Position numbers and translations under genes: made by a program. The notes beneath the pieces were generated by a model. It did no database searches. It was not told where the DNA came from and worked only from the letters and a program-made list of their open reading frames with translations. From NCBI RefSeq assembly GCF_026151205.1, contig NC_087078.1, forward strand, positions 11,046,175 through 11,110,174: DNA of 64,000 nt, read 5' to 3'. Source of the DNA: Bolinopsis microptera. Its lineage: Eukaryota > Ctenophora > Tentaculata > Lobata > Bolinopsidae. Shown one piece after another: positions 1 to 11,159 of the stretch (positions are counted from its first letter, which is position 1; each line of letters opens with the position of its first letter).

Positions 1-65
1 TATCAAATTGAATAAATACAAAATAGGTTAAATGTGCGATTTTATCAACGATTAATTAATTACAG

Positions 66-597
66 GTAGCATACATGCTAGAAAGTGGGGTATCTGACAG
101 ATTACCAATCGCAACAGTCAAGAAGATTACTAGCGTTTTGAAGAAAATGGGGATCTACCAAGACCCAAATATGTTCTACAGGTTGGAAAATCTTATTGTA
201 GACTGTTTGACACCTTATTTTTCTTACTGTTAGAAGCTCAGAAAATTCGTGTAAACATTTATGAAAATTTAAGCAACACAATTCTATAATATTAATAATA
301 TTAAGTACGGCAGATAGTACATACTTTCTGAAGAGATTAGTCTTTCAAAAGTTCTGAAGTTAATTAACTTTTAAAAACTTAACTTCTTATTCTAGATGGG
401 CCTTGACGGCAATAAAACTTGGAGATAGGAGCATTGAGGACGACGCTCGGGATTACATCGAGACAAACATGCGGAACCCTGGAGCTAGAGCTCTCTTTTC
501 TCTTTTGAGTGAGAGGGCCGAGGATGGTGCAGATCGAAAGAAACTGAAAAACATCCAGAAAATGTTCGAAGAGGAAAGTTATGTGCCATGGAATTAG
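66..597 (+). CDS. Last two exons of an unidentified gene (3' partial)
   Basis: Two exons join in frame. Exon 66-181 follows the acceptor ATTACAG and ends at TACAG before a GT donor. Exon 396-597 follows TTCTAG, and its first base completes the split AG|A codon. It ends at TAG. The joined tail is about 105 residues. It begins VAYMLESGVSDRLPIATV and ends EESYVPWN, and is rich in charged, helix-forming residues (KKITSVLKKMG; RKKLKNIQKMFEEE). I see no signal peptide, membrane segment or known motif, and I do not recognise the family. The rest of the gene lies left of the window. The consistent splice phase and non-repetitive sequence make real coding likely; the function is unknown. Confidence 0.6.
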
Positions 598-1071
598 GGA
601 TATTAAACATGTCGTAAATGTAGATGACTTGTTGTTCGGAAAACGTCTTGACTAGGGCGAATATTTTATAACATATGATAAGCCAGATCGAACTTATCTT
701 AATTATTATAATTATATAATTATGATTATATGTTACCTATTCATTATTATGACATGTACCCTGTGCATGTTAAATTATGCAGACAGTATAACTATAAAGT
801 TGTAACTGTTTCATATTATGGCTATGAGAGACTTATTTTAATTTAGTTACTGTTAGTGGCCCCATTAAATTATTCTTGCTAACTTTTCGTTCCATAAACA
901 TTGAAGAAATTGTGAATTTATAATTGTTTTAAGAAACGTTTGTTAGAGAATGCAGACAATCGTTTCTTTTCGTTCTTTTTAGCTTGCTATATTTAAAATA
1001 ACGTTCTTCCTAAATTTGAAACTGAAAGGGCCAAATCGAATGTCGAAGTGTTCAAGATGCAAAAATTTGCT
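598..1071. other. Probable 3' UTR and AT-rich intergenic DNA
   Basis: This stretch follows the stop codon of the first gene and runs to the left inverted repeat of the next element. It is AT-rich, with ATTATA-type simple sequence around 700-730. I see no ORF, RNA gene or clear repeat in it. Confidence 0.4.
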
Positions 1072-2757
1072 TACTGGGCCGCGCTCAGCCTGTCATTCCG
1101 CCGAATCTCTATTTTATGTTTATGAACATAATAGCCTGAGGTCCCCAGGTAAGAATTTGCGTACCTTAGTCGCTGACCTGTACTGAACTGTCATCGGGTC
1201 CTAACGCTATTTTTAAGAGACGAACATTCAGCAAAAAGCCGGAAGTCGCTATCTCTAATCTTTCACTTTTGAAAATAGCCGGCCCCGAGCCGGTAAGGTT
1301 TTTTGGAATACCAATTATTACCCAAGCCAGGAGGGTCTATCTCCAAAATCAAAAATATATAAATAGCTATTTGCAAAATGTTTAAGTTTAACCATTAACG
1401 GGTGATACTCGTAAAATATTTGTTCCAAATATTTATAGACCGTTGACGAGTCAACTAGTTGATGGATGTTATGTTACTCGTCTAAATTTCTTCGAAGTCT
1501 AGTAGCGCGCGCCGCTTTCTTCTCGAAAGCGCCGGGCCAGAACAGTAACAATGGTCAAGTCAACTAGGCGCGCGTACTCTTGATCATTGATCGGTTATAA
1601 ACTATTGAAGTTACAAAAATGTCTTCACATGCAAAAATAGCGTTTCCTTCCCAGGAGAAAATTGAGGACTTTGTAGATTTTGACGGATACTATTTAAATT
1701 TCGTCGAAGTAGCGCGGCGCGTAGTGCGCCGTGCTTTCTTCTCAAAATGCATGAATGTTATCAAAAGGTGCGCACTGCACGATAAAAATAAATTTGCTCG
1801 GACGCGGATTTTCATTTGACCATTGTTAATGGTAGGTGGTGCGCAATCGACAGTGAGCCGCGCGTGCCGACTGTAGGATGGTTTTTTAGAATTTAGTGCT
1901 AATTTCGGCCAGCACACTTTTCTTCAAACAAATAGATATTGAGTATTCTTCCCGACCTCCAATTGCAACAAAAATTGGTAAGCTCAAAGCTTACTCATAG
2001 ACTTACAAGAATGTGTCCGAAAAATGTAAAGCATATCCAACCATCAGACATTATGTTAAGGCTAAAAGCAGCGTATTTTGCCCCATTTTGATCACTATAT
2101 CAACTCTGATATCCACCAAATTTTTCAGACAGTTGTGAAATTGCCCTATTGGAAGGTCGTCGCCAATTTTCAGAATGATCTCATTCAAGAAACCGAAGAT
2201 ATATCCGAATAATACGACAAAAATGGTCAAATTTGGACGAATTTAGTCAAATTACGCGACTTTTACAGCTACTTTTGCTCAAAAGCCGCGCACCATCAAA
2301 TATGGCAACTAGGCGAAACTCACTGATCTTTCCGAAAAGGTATAACAAATTTGGTATTGTGAAAATTCTCACAGTCTCTATGCTCTAGAAAACAGTGGAA
2401 CAAAAATTTTTTAAATCCGATCAGCAAGTTTATTTTTATCGTGCACCCCCCTATTAATGGTTTGGCCCGGCGCACTTGCCATCGGACTAAAATTTCGAAA
2501 AGAAAGTTAAGCGGCGCACGCTACTTCGAAGAAATTTAGACGAATAATCAATAACATTAAATTTTTATAATTTTTGTATTATTGTTTTCTGATTAGAGTG
2601 TGAGCTTTTTCACAATTCAAAATTTTAAATTTGTTATACCTTTTTGGAATGATTTGTGAGTTTTGTGCTAATTACCTGGGGACCCCAGTCTATTATTGAT
2701 TATGTTCATAAACATATAAAGATTCGGCGGAATGACAGGCTGAGCTCCGCCCAGTAA
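1072..2757. mobile_element. Non-autonomous DNA element with long terminal inverted repeats (about 1.7 kb)
   Basis: The left end (1072-1152) reads TTACTGGGCCGCGCTCAGCC and the right end (about 2670-2757) is its reverse complement. The arms share the words CTGTCATTCCGCCGAATCT and TTATGAACATAAT and match at about 85-90%. Farther in, 1475-1550 (TTACTCGTCTAAATTTCTTC, GTAGCGCGCGCC) is also inverted relative to 2458-2545, so the palindromy goes deeper than the ends. No transposase is encoded; short ORFs inside are incidental. Relatives occur near 3845-3955, 12590-12720 and 13004-13345. TTAC at the left and GTAA at the right border belong to the inverted repeat, and I could not fix a target duplication. 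Confidence 0.7.
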
Positions 2758-3540
2758 CAATGCGCTAAGTGCCATATTTAATGATGCGAGGTTTTTGGAG
2801 CTTCAATTAGTGTAAAAGTTCCGTAATTCGACATAATTCGTCGATTTTCGTTGTATTATTTTATTATGTTTTTGCTTATACATGGAAAGAGATCATTTTG
2901 AAAATTTGTTTAAAGACCTTCTAATCGGACTTTCAAAACTGTCCGAAAAACTTGGTGGATATTAAAATTGATATGATATAGTAATGAAAATGGAGCAAAA
3001 TACGTTGCTTTGAGCTCAAGAAAACAACAATTTCAAGAAAACAACAATTTTATTTAGTATCAATTAAAGCAAACATAAATATATTTTATATATAACTAGC
3101 AGGACCTTTTTACCAGATATCTTAGGGGACTTGGAGTAGCAAGAGAATGGATAGACTAGAAGGTATATACCTATTACAAAAATACGTCAAAAAGAATCAA
3201 GGGTGATACAGGATCGGAGAGTGCAGACCGTAAAGTTTACGCACCCACCCTTGCCTCCTAAATTCTTGGTTGGGTAGGCATTTATGCGAACTTGGTCGTT
3301 TATACGTTCCAAGTCGCTTTGTTTAAAATTAATAAAATTTATCTCAGGAGTTAACTTCATTCAACAATAATAATATCAATATCAATTTATCGCATAAATT
3401 TAACTATCGAATACAGGTTTGATTATCGAATATAGGTTCGATTATCAAATATAGGTTCGATTTGTAAAATAAAATATTTAATTATTAAAAACATTACGAG
3501 CTGAATGTAACAAATTGTTTAACGATTGTATATGCATTGA
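2758..3540. other. AT-rich intergenic DNA with short direct repeats
   Basis: No gene is visible. Positions 3408-3465 carry three imperfect copies of a 22-bp phrase (ATAGGTTCGATTATCRAAT). The stretch 3026-3055 has a short duplication of TTTCAAGAAAACAACAA. The rest has no recognisable structure. Confidence 0.4.
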
Positions 3541-4290
3541 AAGTCTATTTAAGTTTGTAGCGCAATGCACTACTGCAGGTCGCGCGTGCATCCAATAATG
3601 CTTCTCGCAACCACTTATGCAGATCGGCGAGATGCGAAGGATTGACATCGTCAATCAAATTTAAGTAGTAAGCTAACTAGTTTTGATTAAATTGGATCGA
3701 AGGAAAATTACTCGATATGCATTTGTTTTACGAATTTTGTGCTGGCCGAAATTAGCGCAAAAAAACTATTCTATAACTCAAAAGTTGATTGACGATGTCA
3801 ACACATCGTGCATCAGGATCGTTGCTCTGCAAAGCAAAGCAACGGATGTTACTCGTCTAAATTTCTTCGAAGTAGCGCGCGCCACTTTCTTCTCGAAATG
3901 GTCCGATGGCAAGTGCTACGAAGTAGCGCGCGCCGGGCCAGACCATTAACAATTTGCTCTAACCAGAGCCCTCTCGCTTGCAGTAGCGCGCGACCGCCGG
4001 AGGTCTATCCTACTTGTGAAGGCCTATCCTACTTGTGAAACAAGCGCGTCACGCAGTACGCGTAGGCACATGGCTATGTGAAATTAACAATGGTCAAGAA
4101 TGCGAAGCAAGAATGCTAGTTTGCGCGGCGCGTCGAAGCGGCATGAACTCAAAAGCTTCTTTTTATGTTATTGATGCACCTGAAGAATTAGAAAAGAGCT
4201 ATCACAACTTTATTCTGACCCAACAAGTAGGAAGTGTATGCATTTTTAAGGGTCTGATAGGTTTAAGGAAAACGAGTAAGTAATATCCTA
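3541..4290. repeat. Degenerate relatives of the GCGCGC-containing inverted-repeat element
   Basis: Positions 3845-3955 repeat the words ACTCGTCTAAATTTCTTCGA, GTAGCGCGCGCC, TTCTTCTCGAAA and GCGCCGGGCCAGA. These also occur at 1475-1550 and, inverted, at 2458-2545. Neighbouring sequence at 3570-3600 and 3980-4140 has more GCGCGC-rich blocks. Short ORFs here follow the repeat structure and do not look like genes. This is probably a solo arm or decayed copy of the element at 1072-2757. Confidence 0.5.
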
Positions 4291-4967
4291 ATTCCATAAT
4301 GACCAAAGCACAAAAACAAATCAAATAACATTGTTTTGTATCTTTTTTAGACCATTGTTCAAAAATTTGCAGTATTCTAAATTGCTAAAAAACCGAAAAC
4401 TCATTGAACTAGAGTGAACTCAGTGATTGTAGGTACATTTATTATAAGCTACCAAGCTAAGACGCGCACCGAGTTGGAGTATCATCCGTTAAACTCAGTG
4501 ACCATTCAATCAAGTTTTGGAAAGTTCCTTTTATAGTTTTGATAACAGACATAATTATATCATGGTTGGGTATCACCGTTTTGTGAAACTTCAGGTCTTT
4601 TTTCGATTTTGACTAATAATCCATCCAATGAGAAAACTGGATCTGTACAACCGTTTAGTATCTTACATGCATAACAAGTATCAGGGAGCGGTATTTTGGA
4701 ACCTAGGGGCAGCATGCAGAATCAGCAGAAGGGTAGTGCACACCATGATAATGCACATTATTAGCATCTCTATCAATACCATCTAGCAGAGCTTTCCTGC
4801 TTGCTTTTAGTAAAGGTTACTCATCAACATTGTTGTTTGGTTGCTTTTTATATGTAGTGGCACAACAACTTAAAGTGCACAGGTGTGCCACGAAAACAGT
4901 TCAGGACACAATAAAACCTGAAAAAGCAACCCACATTTATATTCTAAACCAGGTTAGGGTATAAGTG
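4291..4967. other. Intergenic DNA without recognisable genes
   Basis: Unremarkable AT-rich sequence between the decayed repeat and the duplicated BTB exon fragment. I see no ORF of note, tRNA or inverted repeat. Part may be diverged intron of the duplicated BTB copy, but I found no match long enough to say so. Confidence 0.35.
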
Positions 4968-5108
4968 TACAGCTTATGACAACAGATAACTTGCTGGAGG
5001 GGGATATTCGGTTGTTTTATACTCTAGCTGGACAAAGAGGGTCCGAAAAAAAATGTTTGGGATGAGATGTGAAAATGTAGACCTCAGCCGATGGAGTTAT
5101 TTTATTAG
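4968..5108 (+). pseudogene. 5' part of a duplicated BTB-gene last exon, interrupted
   Basis: This is close to 17675-17822, the last exon of the BTB gene. Shared words include TACAGCTTAT, GGAGGGGGATATTCG, GACAAAGAGGGTCCGAA and CAGCCGATGGAGTTATTTTA. One base is missing in the A-run near 5048-5056, which breaks the frame. Similarity stops at TTTTATTAG (about 5108), exactly where the other half resumes at 7757. It is therefore one pseudogene split by about 2.6 kb of later insertions. Confidence 0.75.
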
Positions 5109-5760
5109 GAAAACAAATTTTAGGAAAACAAATTTAAATTTTGGTATTTATTAATCAATGAAACAAGAAATTTCAATGAAACAAGAAATTTAATTTTAGC
5201 ACATTTTACAGAATAAAAAGATGTAAAACAATTCATAAAATATAATGCCCATTTGGTGTATGACTTTTTGTCCTTGACTGCTAGTTTGGTTTTGGAAGGA
5301 CAGGTAACTAACGGGGCAAGGAATGCGCGTGCCTGAAAGCTTTTGCACACACCGAAACGCTAGTTCAGTTAGGTTTTTAGAGACAAGGCTCATATTAGGA
5401 CTAGAAGAAATTTTTTAGTAGACATTAGGGGTTCTGTTTATAGTTGATACTATAGGTTGCAGTCTTGTTGTGACAAAAAGCCTACACTAAAACATGCTTT
5501 AGTTTATATTGTGTAGTTCAAGGATATAAAATGTAGCTTCAAGGTGGATATTAAAGAGCTGGCGAAAGATTATGGCCTTTGTATCAATGGTTATAATAAG
5601 CTATAAATATCTTAAACTATACAGTGCTAATTAAAAATTTCTTTATACTTCATTCTCAGATTAGATTTAGAAAATTCAAAAAATATACATTTATTTTATT
5701 AATACTTTCTCACACATTCTTTACTCACAGGACAAGACTTGGAAAACAGTAGCCTAGGGG
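5109..5760. other. Inserted AT-rich DNA inside the split pseudogene
   Basis: It starts with short direct repeats (AGGAAAACAAATTT twice; TCAATGAAACAAGAAATT twice, 5155-5190). No gene is recognised. The small minus-strand ORFs (5120-5393) have no family features. Confidence 0.35.
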
Positions 5761-6955
5761 AATTTAATTGAGATGTGTGTGACCAGCCAGTTATAATGTT
5801 TGGAAAATAATATTTGTGCAGTCAAAATCTTTTACGGTCCAATCAAGCAGGGCGTGGTTATGCTGATTGGCTAATAGCGCACGTTTAAGTTTTCCTCGCA
5901 AGCACATTACACTAGTAGTAAAGTCAGTCATTCTGAACTTTGGGGTTAAAATGTTAAAAATTTTGGTTGACCTAGTGTTGTGGTTGTCAGGTGGGTCTAC
6001 CTGACAGATTAGAAGGCAGGGTTTCCTCGACGAACATGTGTAACCTTCATATAGGGATATTGGAGCACGGAATTTCATTATCTTGTAGAGCTCGAGGTAA
6101 CTGTGGTATGTATAGAGATTTTGTATAGCTAGAATATTATTATGCTTGAATATCGGTTTGGTGTGTTCTTTTATGAAAAATTTTTGGTCAAGTTTCTGGT
6201 GTCCTATAGGCCTAGTACGTGCACAAGTCTTAAACTTATCAAGGTACGCCAGCCTATCACCAAATAGTACTCTGAGACAGTACTTCTGAGCAGTAAATAT
6301 TGAGCTTATACGTTGCTTAGCTGCCCCACCCCATACAGATATACAGTAGGAAAGATGTGATTCGAACAGAGTATAATATAATTGTTGATGTAGAAATTCT
6401 GGAAGGGAGCAGCGAAGTCTACATAAAGTGGATGTGGAATGATTTAGAGTTCGCTTAAGAGCTTTAATGTGATCTTCCCATGATAGGTTCTCGTCAATTA
6501 TAACACCCAGAAATTTTGCGGATGAAACCTTTTTGATTGGAAAGTTGTCTATAGTTAGTACAGCTTCAGGGTGTGATAAAATCTCTGACTTAGAACCTGC
6601 CATGGTGGGTTTGAAGTGTATGTAGCAGCACTTGGACATGTTTATATGTAACTTATTCGCTCTCATATAAGACTGTAATGATGACAAAAGCTCATTTCCT
6701 CGTTCATATGCCTCACGTTTTGTTTTGCCGACAACAAATATATTAGTATCATCAGCAAAGGTAACAAATGATCCTAGTTTAGAACTGTTTGTGATGTCGT
6801 TCATATAAAGAAGAAATAGGAGAGGTCCAAGAATTGAATTGAACCCTGCGGGACACCAAATTGAATAGATAGGGTATCTGATTTTTCTCCTACAACTTCG
6901 GTGTATTGTTGCCTGTTTGTTAAGTAGCTTTTTATGAGGTTATTTGCAACTCATT
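5761..6955 (-). mobile_element. 5'-truncated LINE fragment with RT C-terminal part (CR1/L2/Jockey type)
   Basis: On the minus strand 6804-5791 encodes 337 residues. They include an RT core remnant (TFADDTNIFVV, the catalytic F-A-D-D box), the thumb-like FLGVIIDENLSWEDHI and the C-terminal AAKQRISSIFTAQKYCLRVL typical of non-LTR retrotransposons. Upstream, 6805-6955 still encodes a SYLTNRQQY-like segment and GVPQGS. A 5-bp AATTC duplication near 6830 then shifts the frame before LGPLLFLLYMNDI. The N-terminal part of RT and the endonuclease are absent, as in a 5'-truncated dead copy. It lies inside the split BTB pseudogene. Confidence 0.85.
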
Positions 6956-7500
6956 AATAACAATCAAAACATATCATATCATAAAAATAAAGCCGCGCGT
7001 TGGTTGACTGCCTCAGTAAGGTGAATAATTTAAGCTTACAGGTGCCCTGCGCAATTACAGAACCTCATGCTGCGATCACATGATCACGAGGACCTGTGAG
7101 CGCCAAATTTAATTTAAAGTTTCTAGAAATCATACATCACTACGCCCACATCCAGAAACACGCCATCTTGCAAGGCAGCTTTGGAGGAAATTTTTTTTGG
7201 GAGGAAAAACGGGAGAAAAAGAGGAAATTTTTGAGAAGTTACTCCTAAATTTCGAAATATTTTTTTGGAATAAAGACAAATTAATTGAGGAAATTTTTGA
7301 AGAAAATGTTTCGATTGTATAAAAATCAAAGAGGAACATCCCGTCAGTTTTGGAACACAGTGAAATATTCTGATTGGAGAATGCAGATTGTTGTGAAGTT
7401 ACCAAATTTACGTGAGTACTTGATTCTTTTCAATCCCAGTTTATTACTGTCCTACAAATTTCTTTAATGCCAAATGCCGTCTAAAACACCCTATTTCGCA
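6956..7500. other. Inserted sequence with weak terminal inverted repeat
   Basis: A 14-bp phrase CCCACATCCAGAAA (7145-7160) recurs inverted as TTTCTGGATGTGGG (7732-7745). It may mark the ends of a small element at about 7134-7753 that carries the GC-rich cluster. AGGAAATTTTT-type phrases recur at 7175-7300. No gene is recognised. Confidence 0.35.
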
Positions 7501-7510
7501 AAAAAATTCC

Positions 7511-7683
7511 GGGGGCTGCGCCCCCTAGCCCCCGCCAAGGGGCTCCGCCCCTGGACCCCGCTGGGGGCTGCGCCCCCAGACCCCAGCCACGGCTTGCTCG
7601 CTTTGCTCGCTGCGCAGCTGGATTGGACACGTAGACTCGCTTCGCTCGCCGACAGCCCCCCCAAACTTGCGAGCAAAGCGAGC
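7511..7683. repeat. GC-rich palindrome cluster
   Basis: This is an island of about 170 bp at roughly 70% GC in AT-rich surroundings. It contains the perfect or near-perfect palindromes GGGGGCTGCGCCCCC (7511-7525 and 7563-7577) and GGGGCTCCGCCCC (7539-7551). It also has the inverted pair GCTCGCTTTGCTCGC (7596-7610) and GCGAGCAAAGCGAGC (7669-7683). Both strands can fold into stacked hairpins. The composition is unlike anything else in the window. ORFs called across it are by-products of the palindromes. Confidence 0.75.
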
Positions 7684-7756
7684 TGGCCACAGAATTTAGA
7701 AAAAAACGCATCTGGGAGGAAATATAAAACTTTCTGGATGTGGGTCACTACGAGTT

Positions 7757-8033
7757 GAGGGATGTAATGAATCGAATTGGAACAGACAATTCCTGAACAA
7801 TGTCCCACCTGATAAAGTTAAAAACTGGATTATAACCAAAACTTCTATACACCTAAAGGTAGTGTGTAACAGAGTGACTGTCCTCAATTTCAACTTTGCT
7901 GTGGACTGTGATTCAGCTAAAAAAGATGGTGAAAAATTATGGTCATTGAAGGCTATGTCGTTTAATTTCTTCATACATTCTAAATATCTCACTTCAAAGC
8001 AACTGATAGTGAGGAATATAACTTGTTAGTCGG
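7757..8033 (+). pseudogene. 3' part of the duplicated BTB-gene last exon
   Basis: This matches 17823-18092 almost base for base, through CCACCTGATAAAGTTAAAAA, GTGTGTAACAGAGTGACTG and the terminal AACTTGTTAG stop. Downstream DNA to about 8860 continues to match 18093-18885, so the duplication covered exon plus 3' flank. The partner half lies at 4968-5108. Confidence 0.8.
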
Positions 8034-8685
8034 TTTTCACACTACCAATTCATCGTTCATCTTTGCCTGTGTTTCTTGAAAGATTGAGTTACCTTAATAT
8101 TCTCTTGCATATTGTTGAGTACTGTGCATAATAATAACTTAATCTACATTTAGGTCACCAGTTTATCTTAATGCTTCATAGAGTTGGATGCTGCTAAACC
8201 TTTTTTTATATTTTCGGAACCAATTTCTAAAGTAACTTTATATTGAGGTTTTAGCAAAAAATGTGTTGTTTTTTAAAACTAATATTCTTTGTAAATTATG
8301 TTTTATCTAGGTCATATAACTCTTTCATGTTTTGTTAATTTTATCAATAATTTCGAAGTGTTTCCGATACAAAATTATGACGAAATTTTCATATAAAAAC
8401 AATTTTTATTTAATATAACTAATATAAAATCTACCCTTATTCTAATTTACAAACATGACGTGTCTCTCTGAGAAACCCAGATCTGATTTGAATTCAAACG
8501 AATTTGTCTATTGCCAGGCTTCTCTGTCAATCATCCGATAACAATTACGCCCCTTCTTCCTTCAGCGCCTCTGAAGAAGTATACTTTTTAGTTTAAAGAC
8601 AATGACTTATTGCAAATCAAAGGGCGATATAAAATTGCGACTGATTTACCTGTGAAGAAATGACAACATAACCTGAATAATTTGA

Positions 8686-8853
8686 CAAAGTTAAGCATTG
8701 GATTATAAATAAAACTTCTGCATACTTGAAAATAGTATGTAACGGAGTGACCGTTCTAAATTTTAACTTTGGAACTGACTGTGATTCGGATAAAAGAAAT
8801 GGCGTAGAAATATGGTCAAGAAAAGCACTTTATTTTAAATCCAAGTAAGTAAA
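8686..8853 (+). pseudogene. Second, partial copy of the same exon domain
   Basis: Translated in frame it reads FDKVKHWIINKTSAYLKIVC then NGVTVLNFNFGTDCDSDKRN. This is a diverged paralogue of the C-terminal domain encoded at 17880-18060 (DKVKNWIITKTSIHLKVVC). It ends IWSRKALYFKSK and a stop. A matching fragment sits in the same place in the parental locus (18738-18880). A tandem array of this exon therefore existed before the segment was duplicated. Confidence 0.65.
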
Positions 8854-8879
8854 TCCGTAAATCACGTCGAAGAAAAACG

Positions 8880-10400
8880 GAATAATAAAAACCACGTATT
8901 AGGAATATTTATCGATCTCTCTAAAGCATTTGATACCTTACCATTTGATATGCTACTTAAGAAACTTAGTAATTACGGAGTTAGAGGAAACGCACTAAAG
9001 CTGCTCTCCAGCTATCTAAATAATAGATACCAGTATGTTAGTGTACTTGGTGAAGAATCAGAGCCTCTCCCAGTTAAACTAGGCGTACCTCAAGGATCCG
9101 TTTTGGGCCCCTTGCTTTTTCTTATCTATATAAATGACATCTATAGATGTAGTACATTAGGAACATTTGTACTATTTGCAGATGACACAAACATCTTTGT
9201 AGCTGCTGAAACTAAGGAACAAGCATACAAAATAGCGAATGAAATTCTCGACTCTGTGTGCCAATATATGCGCCATAACCTACTGCACATTAATGTTAAA
9301 AAATCTTGTTACATGTACTTCTCGCCTACTAAACGTAAGACCATTGATAATACTGAAAATGACTTGAATCTAGAAATTGATGGGATCCCGATCAAACAGG
9401 TTACTGAAACGAAATTTCTAGGTGTAATTATTGATGACAAACTGAGTTGGACACCTCATATCGAGAAACTAACTAAGAAATTAAACAGCATATGTGGCCG
9501 TATTTATCGAATAAAAAACTCCCTCCCCAGCCAGCTGTACAAACAGATATACCACACTCTTTTTGAATCTCATCTAGGATACGGTATAACTGTATGGGGT
9601 GGTGTATCAATTAATAAGCTTTCACCACTATTCCTTGCACAGAAGAAATGTGTCCGAATCTTATTTGGGGACTCGGAAGCATTTAGCGACAAGTTTAAAA
9701 CTTGTTCTCGTAGCAGGCCAATCCAGTGCAGTATAAACAAGAAAGGTCAAATATCCAATGAATCAACTATACCTCACATTAAACCGTGTTCTATATGTAT
9801 CAGCTTGAGGAAGACTGGTGATAAACAAGCAAGGCCACATCGCTGCCAAATACTTGGGGCAGAATTCCACTCTAGAGAATCAACAAAACCTATTTTCCAA
9901 TCTAAGGAACTAATGACAGTACATAACATATATGGATACAGATGCATTACTGAAACAATGAAGATAGTGAAGAGTCATCAGCCCATATCCATGTATTCTC
10001 TCTTTAAGAAGTCTGAGCTCAGAGATGACAGATTTGTGACACCACACTCATCTCACAATTTCGCATATAAAGGGGCAAATTTATGGAATAGGTTTCTTGA
10101 GCAGTCAAATGCACGTGGTAAAATAGGTTCACTAGGTTCAATTAAATCCCGATTGAAGCTTTCTATCATGAAGGCTCAACACCAACCTGACAATATTAAC
10201 TGGCAGGACTTAAACTTCAACACTTTCCTATGAAAAGACCCCCATTTATATTTATATCTTTTAGATTTTACACCTGTCACTCACATCATATATGCACCAC
10301 AAAAGAAAAAAGATTCATTCAATCATTACATTATACACTCACACATGCACACAAAACATTAAAGCAGGTTACACGCGGGTGTAACGTTCACTTTATCCGA
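8880..10400 (+). mobile_element. 5'-truncated LINE, RT C-terminal 430 residues (CR1/L2/Jockey type)
   Basis: The open frame begins before the first Met (HVLGIFIDLSKAFDTL, RT motif with catalytic D, about 8900) and stops at 10233. RT landmarks in order are FIDLSKAFDTL, GVPQGSVLGPLLFLIYINDI, LFADDTNIF (catalytic F-A-D-D box), FLGVIIDDKLSW, HTLFESHLGYGITVWGG and a C-terminal NFAYKGANLWNRF block. No endonuclease or ORF1 remains, so the copy is dead on arrival although its RT frame is intact. It abuts the duplicated BTB exon fragment. A cysteine/histidine-bearing insert (9781-9850, CSIC...HRC) is absent from the related copy at 5791-6804. The 3' UTR probably reaches about 10400. Confidence 0.9.
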
Positions 10401-11151
10401 AGGGAAAAATAATACTTTACGTAACGCGCGATTTACGTCTTGGTAGCTAAATTATTCAAGTGCTATTTGTCAGAGCGACACAAATGCGCGAGCGCTTGCG
10501 CGGCTCACCTATCCAACACTCTTGTTTACATCGTATCAGGCAATGGTTCAGTTTAATTATGGTAAGGGCACAGCCTGTCAAAAACCCTTTTCGCATGATC
10601 CGTCGACACCGCCTGAAGGTGAATGCATAATAACGGATCATGAACGTACGGAATCAAACGTTAATAAGCTTGCAGCTTCCGATGAAAATGTATTCAACTT
10701 TGTGTCATGCTTGAATTGGTTTTGGACCTCTTCAATGCTTTTAATTTATTTATTATTGTTATTTGGTATTATGAGCTGATATGTATATATACATACGGTA
10801 TCTAAAATTAAGCGTATAGCGAGCATATTTAACAATTTTTAAGCAATAATGTATTGCGAGCAGCTGTAACTTAAATATCGCATAAAAATCATATAATTAT
10901 AACACAAAACTAAAATTTTATTGGAATCTAGGTTAAACTAAGATAAAATTAATATCAGCCCCTTCGCCACTCTCAGCAGTCAACCAGGGCTCATAAAAGC
11001 TTAACAGCGCCTGGGTCCGTTCACCAACTGTGCTAATGTGAGTGGCGGTGTGGTAAAACCCATTTTAACAGCGTGAATACTTATCAAATATAAGCGCGCT
11101 AGCTGCTAGCATACTTGTATCATTTAATTTTTAATCAAATTTATTCGGATA
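10401..11151. other. Intergenic DNA, no secure gene
   Basis: An open frame of 85 codons at 10522-10779 ends in a hydrophobic stretch (NWFWTSSMLLIYLLLLFGIM). It has no signal peptide, homologue I recognise or splice context, so I do not call it a gene. The rest is AT-rich and featureless. Confidence 0.35.
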
Positions 11152-11159
11152 TATATTTA
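11152..11159. other. 8-bp target-site duplication, left copy (TATATTTA)
   Basis: TATATTTA precedes the left terminus GGCAAGTTTCC of the foldback element. The same eight bases follow the right terminus at 15599-15606. Confidence 0.85.

Noticed and set aside
7474-7992. Overlapping ORFs across the GC-rich cluster
   Set aside because: They are open on both strands only because of high GC and palindromes; the 7696-7992 minus ORF is the shadow of the plus-strand BTB exon copy.
10522-10779. 85-aa ORF with hydrophobic C-terminus as a tail-anchored protein
   Set aside because: It has no recognisable homologue, no splice context, and lies in repeat-rich intergenic DNA; random open frames of this size are expected.
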